A stretch of 64,000 nt of DNA from NCBI GenBank assembly GCA_963575745.1, contig CAUYUJ010016482.1, positions 719,543-783,542 of the forward strand, in the 5' to 3' direction. Origin of the DNA: Prorocentrum cordatum. Taxonomy: Eukaryota; Sar; Dinophyceae; Prorocentrales; Prorocentraceae. Position 1 is the first letter of the stretch; the number at the start of each line of letters is the position of its first letter. This document shows, piece after piece, positions 31,891 to 44,579 of the stretch. The notes under the pieces were generated by a model. The model was given only the letters and a program-made list of their open reading frames with translations. It was not told the origin of the DNA and searched no databases. A program made the position numbers and the translations under genes.

Positions 31891-32400
31891 ATACCTGTGT
31901 TCCTATGGCATGAAACTGCGAGGGCGTGGCACGCACGTCACATGGGCGATGCACGATATGGGGGTAGGGGGCTCGCGTTGTGTGTGCGTATGGCCGGCCT
32001 GACCTCCTCTGGCGAGGCGTTTCTGGATGCAGAAGGCCTCTCAACGCATTCTCGAGTGTCGAGCGGTCCTGCGCATTGCCGCCTCATGATAAGAGAGGGT
32101 TGGGTTCTTCGCCACGCTAATGTTTTACGATGCGAGGATGTCTGGGGGTGACCCGACGGCGGGCTCGATCATCGGCATCACCCAAACATACTTCTACTAT
32201 GAGTGCGTCGGCACTTCCCCCCCAGGGGCGACGCGCGCACTCAGGAACCTTGCACATAGTACATCGTAGTACATGCTCGATAGCGGGCGCCTGCTGTCCA
32301 TGCCGCTTTGGTATGGGCAAGTTCCAAGATGCTTGTACGTTCGACTCCAAGGGGCGCGCACAGTACTACACCGCCTTGGACATGCATCGAATAAAAAAAC
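31891..32400. other. Unannotated spacer
   Basis: No ORF or repeat recognised beyond a short TACATCGTAGTACATG palindrome-like word near 32260. Confidence 0.35.
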
Positions 32401-32404
32401 GCCA

Positions 32405-32568
32405 TAACCAGAAACTTTTGGCGCTCCGCACGGAATTCTTGGATCTGCGCTGGGCCCCCCCTCTCAGCGGCGCCTCCGGCGCCCCTCCTTGCGCGCTCCG
32501 CGCGCCAGGTAGGGGGGTCTGGCTCAGATCCAGGAAATCCGCGCGGAGCGCCAAAAGTTTGTTCAGGA
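32405..32568. mobile_element. Fold-back element of the GCGCGGATTTC family, copy 1
   Basis: AAACTTTTGGCGCTCCGC at 32412-32429 is the exact complement of 32543-32560. The arms extend inward to about 50 bp each with few mismatches, down to a CCCCCC/GGGGGG pair. The centre holds GCGCGCTCCGCGCGCCAGG, shared with the copy at 57.1 kb. Confidence 0.8.
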
Positions 32569-33180
32569 GGGAAAAGACACGCAGACACAATGAATCGTCG
32601 ATTCCCAAGAAAATATGGGAAAACATGGGGACATCCTGTCATTTGTGTGCATTTATTTGTGGTTCCCAGGGCCCCTTCATTTATGTTTGTGCAGTTTTTC
32701 TTTGCCTGGTATCACAGCTTCTGCAGGTCGTGTCAACGAGTCTTCCCCGGGGGACCTCCTGGGGGCCGCCGCTCGTCCCGGGCCCGCCCCCGACGGCCAC
32801 GGGGAGCCCGAGCGTTGCCCCTGGAGACCAGGCACGACGAAGGACCGCAGGGGCACAGCTGCCCCCCCGAGGCCAAGCACTGCTACGAATGTGGAGGACG
32901 ATCAGTGGACAGGAAGCATGCCGCCAAATACTTGCCAGAGGTCTAACAGATGTTTCAAGCATGTTTTAAGCATGCAAAAACCATGTTTGGAAAAATTAGA
33001 ACATGTTTCACACATGTTAATCCACACCTTTAATTCAGTGATCGGATTGTTGGAGTGTCCATTGTCGTGGCATCCACAATGCTACGAGAGACCCACGGCG
33101 ACGGCAGCAGAGTGATCGTTCTCCTGTTCACTGCTCTGCCGATCGGCGCGGGCCCTCGGACCCCACCCCCCCCGGGCCGG
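32569..33180. other. Spacer with a CxxC fragment and ACATGTTT repeats
   Basis: One short + frame ends in KHCYECGGRSVDRKHAAKYL (about 32877-32937), suggestive of a zinc-knuckle relic but too short to call. 32950-33025 has repeated ACATGTTT and GCATGTTTTAAGCATG words. Confidence 0.4.
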
Positions 33181-33184
33181 ACGA

Positions 33185-33318
33185 AAGGGGGGGATTGGGA
33201 AAGGGGGGGTTACGAAATTTGCTGCATGCAGGAAAGGGGGGGATTGGGAAAGGGGGGGATTGGGAAAGGGGGGGGATTGGGAAAGGGGGGGATTGGGAAA
33301 GGGGGGGACTGGGATTGG
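33185..33318 (+). repeat. GATTGGGAAAGGGGGG repeat, G-quadruplex candidate
   Basis: About six units of 16-18 bp, each with G7-8 and a GGG, on the + strand. Diverged relatives with C-runs lie at 33410-33470. Confidence 0.9.
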
Positions 33319-33890
33319 TTTCGGCCTCACCGAGGGGCCCATTCCTCGATACACAGTCTCCTCCGGCGCTGGGAGGCGCCGGGAACATCAGTTGCATGAG
33401 CTGATTCTCAAGCCCCCCCCTTTGATATCCCCCCCTTTCGCCCGACCCGACCCTCCCTTCCCTTCCCCCCCCGTGAGGCAGATCTTGGCTGCTTCTGGCG
33501 CCGGTTTCCAGCAGGTGGACGGTTCCCCATCGCATCCCCAATGGGAGCACTGTCACAGACAGCCGCCCTGAGCAGAGAGGTCCAGAGCCAGACCTCCCCA
33601 CTCCTCCTCCTCCTCCTCCTCCTGATCCTCCTCCTCCTCCTCCTCCTCGAGCCTCCTCCTCCTCCCGAGACCGCCGAACAGGACGTTCCCAAAGCATCAC
33701 CGCGGCTGCAGCCGCCCGTCTCCTCCCGGGCAGGCCAGCGCACGTCTCCCCGCGTGGGCGCCGCCCTCGGCGGGCCTCCGCGGGCGGTGCCCCGCAGGCG
33801 TCGTGGGAGCGGGACGTCCGGGTTCCCGGGTCGCGGCCGCTCGACAACTTCATGGGCGAGGGGGTGCGGCCCACCGCTCCTTCGCGGGTC
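33319..33890. other. Spacer with short (CTC)n
   Basis: (CTC)n at 33597-33665 in otherwise GC-rich sequence. No gene recognised. Confidence 0.45.
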
Positions 33891-34275
33891 TCTCTCTCTC
33901 TCTCTCGTCTTCCCTCCCTCTCGCTCTCCCTCTCCCTCACTCTCCTTTTTTTTTTTTCTCTCTCTCTCTCTCTCTCTTGTGTGCATATACCTCTCTCTTC
34001 CTCCTGCCTTTTTGCCCCATGCCCCCGCTGCCGCTCTCTATCCCGCGCCTCTCGTGACTCCTGCGGCCCCCCCCCTCTCTCTCTATCCCTGAGTGTGTGC
34101 GTGTGTGTGTGCTCCATCCCCCCTCTCCAATTCTCTCTCTCTCTCTCTCTCTTTCCCCACTTCATTCCGTCGCTCCTGCGGCCCTCTCCATCTCCCTTCT
34201 CTCTTTCTCTCACTATCATTATCTCTCTCTCTCACTCTATCTCTCATTCCCTTTTTCCCTCTGTACATCACTACA
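33890..34275. repeat. (CT)n tract
   Basis: CT dinucleotide runs broken by CC, T-runs and a (GT)n at 34092-34110. A (GA)n tract, its complement, lies at 44.97 kb. Confidence 0.95.
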
Positions 34276-34610
34276 ACACGTACAAACCAACCGTGACGGG
34301 TTACGTCCAGATGTGACCCGTTGCGGCTGACTTTTGCGACCCCATCAACACTGTCGCTCCGTTCTTCGCACGCACATTTTGGTATTTTTGCTCGTCCCCT
34401 TGTTAGTTTCCACGTGTCTTGCTGTATTCGCCGCGGCATATGGTTGGGTCTTTCGCCAAGCTACTTGTTCTGTTATGTGTTTTGGTCCCAACCATCTTGT
34501 GTTGATCTCGGTCCTCGTTTTGAATCAGCGGCGCTGGGCAGTTTCCCTCCATCCCGTCCCCCCTCGCTCTTCTCATCCCACCCCTTGCATCTGCCTTTCG
34601 CGTGTCTCTG
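34276..34610 (+). repeat. Leader sequence preceding the 90-bp satellite
   Basis: Contains GGTTGGGTCTTTCGCCAAGC (34444), GGTCCTCGTTTTGAA and a C/T-rich run. Diverged versions precede the same satellite at 50.2-50.36 and 52.0-52.18 kb, so leader and satellite travel together. Confidence 0.6.
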
Positions 34611-35060
34611 TTTCGACGCACCCCTCACACGATTCGTGGCCTCACAGGGAACTCCACGGAATACCCCAGTGGCTGCGTTCGCATGCCGTGTCCGCCTTTC
34701 ATTGGCATTTTTGATGCGTTTCGTGGCCCCACGAGATCGTCTTGATGCCCCAGTGGCTGCGTTCGCATGCCGCCGCCACCCCAATTTGTTGCACCCCTCT
34801 CACGGTTCGTTGCCCCATACGGAGTTCAACGTAAGGCGCCAATGGCTGCGTTCGCATGCCACGCCGCTCCATTTTGGCGCGCCCATCACACGTTTCGTGT
34901 CCACATGGGGAGCTCAGCCGAAGGCCCCATTGGCTGCGTTCGCATGCCGCCGCCACCCCAGATTGGCGCACCCCTCACACGCGTCGTGCCCCCATAGGGA
35001 GCTCAACTTGAGGCCCCAGTGGTTGTGTTCGCATGACGCCCACACCCGACTTTGGCGCAA
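34611..35060 (+). repeat. 90-bp satellite family, about five units
   Basis: Units carry GTGGCTGCGTTCGCATGCCG, TTTTGGCGCRCCC, CACACGTTTCGTG and a CATAGGGAGCTC-type block, spaced about 80-95 bp. Confidence 0.85.
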
Positions 35061-35084
35061 CACATGCGAGCTTTGTGTCATAAT

Positions 35085-36310
35085 TTTACAGCTGGTTTTT
35101 CTCAAACGGTTTCGCGGGTGGCACGTGTCACCCGCTGCTTTTTTGAGGCTGATTGACACCATGTTGGCCCCCAGAATCGTAATTTTACTCTTGTTTTTTC
35201 TCACGCGGTTTCGGGGGTGACACGTGTCACCCGCTGATTTCCTGAGGTTGAGTGACACCATGTTGGCCCTGGAATCTTTTCTCATGCGTTTTCGGGGGAG
35301 ACGCGCGTCAGCCGCTGCTTGTCTGAGGCTGACTGACCCAATGTTGGCTTCCAGAATCATAACTTTACAATTGGTTCTGACACGGTTTTGGGGGTGACAC
35401 GTGTCACCCGTTGTTTTTCTGAAGCTGATTGACACCATGTTGGCCCCCAGAATCGTTATTTTATAGTTGGTTGTTCTACACGGTTTCGGGGGTGGCACGT
35501 GTCACCCGCTGCTTTTCTGAGGCTGATTGACACCATGTTCCCCCCAAGACGCATATTTTTGCCAATTGGTTGTTCACACGGTTTCGATGGTGAGACGTGT
35601 CATACGTTGCTTTTCTGAGCTTGATGGACACCATGTTGCCCCCCCAATACTTGTAATTTTAGAATTGTTTTTTTCTCACACGGTTTCGCGGGTGACACGT
35701 GCCACCCGCTGATTTTCTGAAGCTGAGTGACACCATGTTGGCCTTCAGAATCATAAAATCTCACAATTGTGTTTTCTCAGGCGGTTTCGGGGGTGACTCG
35801 TGTCAACCGCTGCTACTTCTGAGACTGACTGACCCAATGTTGGCTCCCAGAATCATAACTTTACAATTGGTTTTTCTGACACGGTTTCGGGGGTGGCACG
35901 TGTCACCCGCTGCTACGTCTGAGGCTGATTGACACCATGTTGTTGGCCCCCGGAATCGTAATTTTTCATTTGTTTTGTCTCACATGGTTTCGGGGGTGGC
36001 ACGTGTCACCCGCTGCTTTTCTGAGGCTGGTTGGCACCATGCTTCCCACCAGACGCATAATTGTACCACTTGGTTTTTCACAGACGGTTTCGATGGTGAC
36101 ACGTGTCACCCCGCTGCTTTTTCTGAGGCTGATTGACGCCATGTTGCCCCCCATAATCTCAATTTTACAATTGGTTTTTCTCACACGGTTTCGGGGCTGA
36201 CACGTGTCACCCGCTGCTTTTATGAGGCTGATTGAAACCATGTTGCTGGCCCCCAGAATCGTAATTTTACATTTGTTTTTTCTCACACGGTTTCGGGGGC
36301 GACACGTGTC
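35085..36310 (+). repeat. 98-bp satellite with a perfect 16-bp palindrome, 13 copies
   Basis: Units read CACGGTTTCGGGGGTGACAC, then GTGTCACCCGCTGC, TTTTCTGAGGCTGATTGACA, CCATGTTGGCCCCCAGAATC and GTAATTTTACAATTGGTTTT. Palindromes fall near 35110, 35209, 35290, 35385, 35485, 35582, 35685, 35786, 35887, 35992, 36090, 36190 and 36292. Consensus centre GGTGACACGTGTCACC is its own reverse complement and contains CACGTG. The palindrome is exact in several copies and altered in others. Spacing averages about 98 bp. Confidence 0.92.
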
Positions 36311-36313
36311 ACA

Positions 36314-36366
36314 TGGCGTCGAGAGCGCCCCGCTCGCGCGGCTCGCGCGGGGCGCTCTCGACGCCA
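36314..36366. repeat. Perfect 20-bp hairpin at the satellite edge
   Basis: TGGCGTCGAGAGCGCCCCGC at 36314-36333 is exactly complementary to 36347-36366 with a 13-nt GC-rich loop. It begins within the 13th satellite unit, replacing the expected CCCGCTGC. Confidence 0.92.
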
Positions 36367-36369
36367 CGC

Positions 36370-36945
36370 CAGGTTTTCTTTTTGGTTTGGGGCGATGCCT
36401 TTGTATTTCCACTAGCGGCCTGGGTCGACCGCTTCAGGCGCCTCCATGAAAACGTTGTTTTTCGTTTGCGCGGCAGCCTTTGTGTTTTCTAGTCCGCGGC
36501 TCGGGCGCGGTGGCCGAGGCCGCGGCACGATCTTTGTTCTATTTTGCGGGGCGCCCTGCTGTGTTTTTTTTGTTTGGGCGAGGGCCGCCCCCTGTTAGCC
36601 ACGCGGGCCCTGGGTTTTTTTTCTTGCTTTTGGGCAGTCCTTTGTGTTTTTGGCCATCGGCCCGAGCGGTTCCCCGCAGGATTGGTTCGACGCCTATGTG
36701 TTTTCCATGTGTTGGGCCAGCCCCATCCGCCTTCGTTGCGGTTCGCCTATTTCTGCGCGGAGATCGCCATCCGGCCGGTTGGGGGCTCTTTGGGGGGCTA
36801 CAAAAAAGTCTCTATGTTTTTACGCTCGGGGCGCGGGCTCCCTTTGTTTTTTATGTTTGCAGGTCCGCGCGAGCGCGATTTCCTCTACTCGAACCACTCT
36901 GTCCGTTGTGTTTCCAGCCCTTAGTGTTACCAGCTTCCGCGTACG
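36370..36945 (+). repeat. Degenerate 80-85-bp repeat with CCTTTGTGTTTT motif
   Basis: The motif GCCTTTGTGTTTT or close forms appears near 36388, 36475, 36560, 36640, 36700, 36810 and 36848, with GC-rich DNA between. Open frames here are Phe/Leu/Arg-rich and probably not genes. Confidence 0.5.
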
Positions 36946-36949
36946 CATG

Positions 36950-36980
<31 letters not shown>

Positions 36981-37215
36981 CACACACAGACACACACAGA
37001 CACACACAGACACACACAGACACACACAGACACACACACAGACACACACACAGACACACACACAGGCACACACAGACATACACACGCACGCACACGCACA
37101 CGCACACGCACACGCACACGCACACGCACACGCACACGCACACGCACACGCACGCGCACGCGCACGCACGCGCACGCGCACACGCACACGCACACGCACA
37201 CGCACACGCACACGC
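36946..37215. repeat. (CACG)n, (CACACAGA)n and (CA)n/(CACACG)n tract
   Basis: CACG repeats (36950-36980), then ACACACAGAC octamers and variants to 37080, then (CACACG)n with CGCG interruptions. Alternating purine-pyrimidine DNA, Z-DNA prone. Confidence 0.95.
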
Positions 37216-37349
37216 ACCCTCTTGGCCCTCGTTTGGTTCCCTCCTGGCTCCGTCGTGGCTCTATTTCGGATTCCTCTTGACTGCTTTGGGGCTGTGTCTT
37301 GGCTCGTTCGGGTGGCATCTCATCTCCCCGTTGATTACCCTCGGGCCCC

Positions 37350-37520
37350 GTGTCGATGGAGTCTTTGTGCGGCAGTTTTCAAATGTATTTCTCTTGCGGC
37401 GGATTCCAGATGTACTGCTTTTGGTGGCGAACTAGAAAGGGATTCCTTTTGCCGCGGATTGCGAATGCATTCCGTCTGCGGCGAATTACACATGGATTCC
37501 TTCTGCGGCAGGCCCACCCA
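37350..37520 (-). repeat. 33-bp repeat (TTCCTTTTGCGGCG orientation)
   Basis: Four or five units such as GGATTCCTTTTGCCGCGGAT and GGATTCCTTCTGCGGC. The same family in the opposite orientation makes up 44580-44910. Confidence 0.8.
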
Positions 37521-37694
37521 GCAGTGGCCGAGCGCTTGAAAAACGAGACAACCTTGACATCCTCGCATGTGTCGGAGGTTGGGGGGTGAGATCGCAGTGA
37601 AACGGATACCCCCCACCGGGAAATCGGTTTCGGTGTCGCGTTCGTGTCGTGCGCGCGGGCGAGGCGAAGTTGCGCGTGATCCTCCTGTTGCTAG

Positions 37695-37890
37695 GCCGAA
37701 GTAGGAGCGAAAGTCCGTTTCCCGTCTGCCGGTGGCCGGGACGCGTCCCAGTTGGGCGGGGCGGTGTCCCGGGTGTCCCGGGTGTCAGTAGGAGCGAAAG
37801 TCCGTTTACCGTCCGCCGGTGGCCGGGAGGTGTCCCAGTTGGGCCGGGCGGTGTCCCGGGTGCCCCGGGTGTCCCGGGCGTCCCGGCGCT
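37695..37890 (+). repeat. 87-bp tandem repeat, two copies
   Basis: GTAGGAGCGAAAGTCCGTTT at 37703 and 37790 opens two units, each ending in TGTCCCGGGTG runs (9-10-bp sub-repeat). Confidence 0.9.
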
Positions 37891-37944
37891 AACGCATATT
37901 CCGAATTGCATAATTCATTTTGTCGGTGCTCGCGGCGGGCTTTC

Positions 37945-38120
37945 TTCTCCAATCCAGCTTGTCTTATCCAATCCATTTTGTCCAATCCAAACCATATTAT
38001 CTGATCCAAGCCATAATGTACCATCTTATTACTATACACCCAATCCAATCCACCCGACCCAATCCATCAATTCATTTGTTTCTGCGCCTGCGGCGGGCCA
38101 ATCCAATCCATTAATTCTCC
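37945..38120. repeat. CCAATCCA array, locus 1
   Basis: Many CCAATCCA/TTATCCAATCC words with a GCGGCGGGC block on either side. A second locus lies at 42570-42795. Confidence 0.85.
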
Positions 38121-38309
38121 TTTCTAAAAAGAGAATAGACTCTACCCCCCCCCGGACTTATCGGTTCCCCCTGGGAGAGTATGATTTCATACATATTCTG
38201 CACACTCGTCCATCCTAAGTACGAAATCGTACCATCCCATCTAGGCCGGTTTCCCCCCCTGAGGTTCCCGGGTAAAAAAAAACACTATGCGGTGACATTT
38301 TTTGTTCTA

Positions 38310-38680
38310 GCATAACACTGTTTCGCGAATCCTTTGCAACAAATGAGACGAAGTGCACACGCGCGCGTCGTCGCGCGCGCATGCCGGAATCCTTCGAAAA
38401 CCTTTTGGTGGTGCAGGAAGGATTTCGCAATCGAGTTCCCAAAGAACATACAACAAACTTCCGCGTAAGCTCTTGCGAAATCTTAAGAAAACCATGGTTT
38501 TTTTCAAGATTTTTACAAATTGCTACCAAACGGGCTTCGCGCGCGCTCATGTCGAAATCTGTCGAACGCCCTTGCGCGTGTGCCGTCGCGAGAATCCCCT
38601 GCAAAAAATGGGACGAAGTGCAGACGCTCGCATCGTCGCGCGCGTAACCTCTAAAGGTCTTTTGTTTTGGTACCCCCCCC
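38310..38680 (+). repeat. 266-bp direct repeat, two partial copies
   Basis: GAATCCTTTGCAACAAATGA (38329) and GAATCCCCTGCAAAAAATGG (38592) begin similar stretches through GACGAAGTGCA and CATCGTCGCGCGCG. Related sequence follows the TCG array at 41570-41705, partly inverted (AGACCTTTAGAGG against CCTCTAAAGGTCT). Confidence 0.7.
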
Positions 38681-38714
38681 CTCTGTTTTATTCGGCGGTG
38701 AATAAACTGGTCGC

Positions 38715-38785
38715 TCCCCCCCCTCCCTCCCCCCCTCCTCCTCCTCCTCCTCCTCCTCCTCCCCCTCCTCTTCCCCTCCTCAGAG
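38715..38785. repeat. (CTC)n tract
   Basis: Short CTC microsatellite just before the ACT array. Confidence 0.9.
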
Positions 38786-38826
38786 GCAGTGAGCAGGGAG
38801 AGCAGGGTGCAGGGTAAGTGAGCAGC

Positions 38827-40675
<1,849 letters not shown>

Positions 40676-41058
40676 CCCCTTATCCTCCTCCTCTTTTCCC
40701 TCCTTTTCCTCCTTCTCCTCCTCCTCCTCCTACTCCTCCTCGCTCTCCTTCCTCCTCGCTCCTCCTCGTCCTCGCAATCGCCGTCGCCTCCTCGTCGTCT
40801 TCGCAATCGTCGTCGGCGTCGTCATAGTAACCTCCCTAGTACGAATCGTAGAAGAAAGGCCCTGGCGCTCGAGTCGGCGGCGGCGGGGTAATTAAATTCC
40901 CGCTATTGTTCGCCGCGCTGACAATTGTCGGGGGGTTATTTCTCCCAGAGAACAATGCCTCGGGGACTACCCTGCACGCGGGAAGAATTTGCAAAAGAAT
41001 CCCAAGGGAATTGTAATACAAATCTCTGTAGTCTTCGTGGCCACCAGGACCTCTCAGT
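40676..41058. other. Spacer between ACT and TCG arrays
   Basis: TCC/TCG-rich to 40826, then unique sequence with no recognised gene. Confidence 0.45.
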
Positions 41059-41313
41059 AGGCCGCCGTCGTCGTCTTCGTCGTCGTCTTCGTGGTCGTCT
41101 TCCACGACCTTCGTCGTCGTTCGTCGTCTTCGCAATCGTCGTCGCCGTCGTCGTCGTCGTCGTCGGTCGTCGTCGTCGTCGTCGTCGTCGTCGTCCGTCG
41201 TCGTCGTCCGTCGTCGCCGTCGTCGTCGTCCGTCGTCGTCGTCCGTCGTCGTCGTCGTCGTCGTCGGTCGTCGTCGTCGTCGGTCGTCGTCGTGGTCCGT
41301 CGTCGGTCGTCGT

Positions 41314-41348
<35 letters not shown>

Positions 41349-41475
41349 CGTCGTCGTCGTCGTCGTCCGTCGTCGTCGTCGTCGTCGGTCGTCGTCGTCG
41401 TCGGTCGTCGTCTTCGTCGGTCGTCGTCGTCGTCGTCGTCGGCGTCGTTTTCGTCGTCGTCGTCGTCGCGCAGCG
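41059..41475. repeat. (GTC)n array with CCGTCGTCGTC and GGTCGTCGTC variants
   Basis: GTC triplets broken every 10-40 bp by an extra C or G, giving phase changes and several Val/Ser/Arg frames. Confidence 0.95.
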
Positions 41476-41569
41476 GGGGCAATATTTATTTTCCGCTATT
41501 GCGCGGGGCCCAGTCCGTCAATAAGCCCCCCCCCCAAAAGTATTTATTTTCCACTTATTGCGGGGGGGG

Positions 41570-42455
41570 TTTCTAAAGACCTTTAGAGGTTATGCCGAAA
41601 ACATTCAAAACCCATCGGTTTCGGACGGGTTTCAAAATCGTGTGCCCAAAAAGCCTACAAAAACACAAGGTTTCGCAACACGGATTTTAAACAGAAGCGT
41701 GCGCGCGCGCTCTTGCGTCGTCGTCGTCGTCTTCCTCCTCCCGCGTCGTTGTCGTCGTCGTCGTCGCCTACGTCGTCCTCTGTCTTTCCTCGTGTTCGTC
41801 GTCGTCGTCCTCTTTGGCATCGTGGTCGTTTCCGTCGTCGTTGTCGCCGTGGTCGTCCTTCCTCCTCCTCCCTCGTCGTCGTCGTCGTCCGTCGTCGGCG
41901 TCTCGTCGTCGTCCTTCCTATTTTGTCGCCGTCGTCGTCGTCGTCGTTGTCGTCGTCGTCGTCGTCTTCCCTCCTCCCTCGTCGTTGCCGTCGTCGGCGT
42001 CGCCGTTCTTCCTCCTTCTTCGTCGTTCGCGTCGTCGCCGTCCTCCCTCTTCCCTCGTCGTTGTCGTCGTTGTCGCCGTCGTCGTCCTCCCTCCTTCCTC
42101 GTTGTCTTCGTTGGTGACGTCGTCGGCGTCGGCGTCGGCGTCGTTGTCGTCTTCGTCGTCGTCGGCGTCGGCGTCGTCGTCGTCGCCGCCGTCGTCGTCG
42201 TCGTCGTCGTCGTCGGCGTCGTTGACGTCGTCGTCGTCGGTGTCGTCGTTATCGTCGTCGTCGGCGTCGTCATCGTCGTCGTCGTCGTTGTCATCGTCGC
42301 CGTCGTCGGCGTCGGTGTCGTCGTCGTCCTCGTCGTTGGTGTCGTCGTCGTCGTCGAAGTCGTTTGAGGCGTCATCGGTGTCGTCGTAGTCGTTGTCGGC
42401 GGCGTCGTCATCGTCGTTGTCGCTGTTGTCGTCGGCGTCGCTGTTGTTGCCAAGT
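41570..42455. repeat. Flank related to 38.3 kb, then second (GTC)n array
   Basis: 41570-41705 carries AGACCTTTAGAGG, CGGTTTCGGACGGG and GTGCCCAAAAAGCCTAC, similar in part to 38400-38660. From 41715 to 42450 it is GTC/GTT triplets with CCTCCTCCCTCGTCG interruptions. Confidence 0.85.
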
Positions 42456-42569
42456 GCCATGTGGTACCCACCGTCACGGTCTTCAGAGATTTTGCAAACC
42501 AAGTTGCGGGTGGTTGGGTGGGATGTTTGCGCGAGCAGTGGAGAGGACAGCTTCAAGACTGTCAAATAT

Positions 42570-42800
42570 TAATTCCAACCCATATTATCTTATCCGATCC
42601 ATCTTATCCAATTCAATCCACCCAACCCAATCCATCTCTTCATTTTTGTCGGCGCCTGCGGCGAGCTTCCTTATCCAATCCAGTTTATAGTATCCAAGCC
42701 ATCCTGTCCAATCCAATCCATCTTGTCTTATCCAACCCATCTTGTCTCATCTTATAGTATTCTGCCCAGTCCAGTCCAATCCAACCCAATCCACCCCAGA
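42570..42800. repeat. CCAATCCA array, locus 2
   Basis: Same direct orientation and same GCGCCTGCGGCGRGC insert as at 37.9-38.1 kb. The two loci bracket the ACT and TCG arrays. Confidence 0.85.
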
Positions 42801-42919
42801 AAGACAGAGAAAGAGAGACAGGGAGAAATATATCTACGATATCAAAGTGACAGGCTGGAGGTCAGGCAGGGCGGGCATTTGATCTCAATCCCCCAACCTC
42901 CTTATCGCCCGCAGGGCGG

Positions 42920-43010
42920 TCGTATAGGTGTATGTACATATATATATACACACATATATATACACATATCTATATATACATACATATATATACATACATA
43001 CATACATGCA

Positions 43011-43044
<34 letters not shown>

Positions 43045-43092
43045 CACATATACATATGTACATATATATATATGTATATATAAGTATAATAT
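42920..43092. repeat. (TA)n/(CATA)n tract
   Basis: TATATACACATA and CATACATACATA runs for about 170 bp. Confidence 0.95.
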
Positions 43093-43134
43093 GGATGAAG
43101 ACCAGGTCCCCGGCCCGGGGGCTCCGGCCCACCC

Positions 43135-43810
43135 CCGGGACATCCGGGTCACGCCCGTGTTACCCCCCCCCGGGGGCTCCAAGACGGCCCAAGAGGCCCT
43201 CGAGACGCCCAAGAATGTTCCAAGACGGTCCAAGAGGGCCCAGAGTCGCCGAAAGATCGGTCCAAGACGCCCATGATGGCTTCCAGACGACCCAAGACGC
43301 CCCCAAGAATCCCCAGAGGCCTCCAAGAGGCCTCCCAAGACGACCCCGACAAGCAGAAATCGTTGATTTTCCATGTTTTTTTCTGTGCTGTTTGGTTTCT
43401 CGCTGTTTCCGCTTTCTGAGGCTCCAAGACCGCCCGAGAGGCTCCCAAGACTGCTCCAAGACGGCCCAAGATGCCCCCAAGACGGCCCAAGAGAGCCCCA
43501 AGACCGCCCCGGATCCGCCCAAGACGGCCCAAGAGGGGCCCGAGAGAGGGAACACGAACCGAAAAATCGAGCTCTCCGTCCGAAGATGCCCCCATGAGAA
43601 CCCAAGAAGCCCCCAAGACGCCCCAAGAGGCCCCCAAGAGGGGCCCAAGAGGCCCCCCAAAGGCCTCCAAGAGGCCCCAAGAGGCCCCCACGAGGCCCAA
43701 ACGAGGCCTCCACGCGACACACATGACGGCCCAGACAGCCCCAGGAGGGCCCGAGGACAGTCCTCTTGCAAAGCAAAAAAGCAAGGGGATGCGCAACCAG
43801 CCCAAGGGAT
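43135..43810 (-). repeat. GGGGCCTCTTGG element, copy on - strand
   Basis: On + it reads CCAAGACGGCCCAAGAGGCC for 650 bp. It includes an A-rich island at 43345-43420 (complement AAACATGGAAAATCAACGAT) and a GAGAGCTCGATTTTTCGG island near 43560, both shared with other copies. The right-hand terminal G/C runs lie at 43135-43180. Confidence 0.75.
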
Positions 43811-43889
43811 ATTCAAGAAGGATGCCGCGCGCATTCTGCACCCACCTTTGTCAGTGTCATGACTGTTCGGGCTCAAGGGCGCCCTTGCA

Positions 43890-44260
43890 TCACACTGCAG
43901 CGTCGCGGCCATGGGGCCCCGTCGTTGCGGGGCCTCTTGGGGGGCCTTCCTGGCAAGCTCCGTGGGCGCTTGGAGTCACCTTGGGGCGGTCTTGGGGCCT
44001 CTTTGAGCATCTTGTGAGCCATCCTGAGCCATCTTGAGCAATCTCGGAGCTCATCTTGGGCTCTCTGAGGCCCCCTTGGAGCCGTCTTGAGCCGTCTTCG
44101 ACGATCTGACCGCTCGCGGAGACCCCATTTAGGTCCAGCGGAGATGGTTAGGGGCAGAGGTACCCTCCCCGAAGGGGTAGAGGGAAGGGTGGAGGGAGGA
44201 AACGCGCTTAACCACCTACGCACAGAGAGCTGGTGGGATTCTCTTCGCAACTCCTCTCAT
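43890..44260 (+). repeat. GGGGCCTCTTGG element, partial + copy with terminal motif
   Basis: CTTGGGGCC units to about 44095, then CCCGAAGGGG and a block with TTAACCACC...GCTGGTGGGATT at 44207-44241 that matches the giant fold-back loop at 8983-9025. Confidence 0.65.
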
Positions 44261-44282
44261 CCCCTGTTCTGTCAAACGAATG

Positions 44283-44375
44283 CTCTGCCTGTGCCGCCCT
44301 AGAACCTAAGCGCGCGCGAAGCGAGCGCGTGGTTCTAGTGTATATATATATATATACATATATCTATATATAAGC
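44283..44375. repeat. CTAGAACC hairpin followed by (TA)n
   Basis: CTAGAACC at about 44301 faces GGTTCTAG at about 44331 around a GCGCGCGAAGCGAGCGCG core, then (TA)n to 44373. Confidence 0.75.
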
Positions 44376-44579
44376 ACGCACGAGCGCCACATTCCCCACC
44401 TCCTAGGGCCCAAACCATAGAAACAACGAGGCATGTTTCATGCGTCATTTTTCCGAGGGGCGGTTGAGTACCGCGCAATATTTATAATTGCCAATGCGCT
44501 CAAAATTTTATGTGGTTTGTTTTTTTGTGGGTCTTCGGTTGCTACCGGCTGTGCCTGTCGCAAGACGATTTCATATATG

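Noticed and set aside
36950-37215. Telomere-like or centromere-like CA repeat
   Set aside because: Units are (CACG)n and (CACACAGA)n, not the TTTAGGG type expected for dinoflagellate telomeres; treated as a microsatellite.
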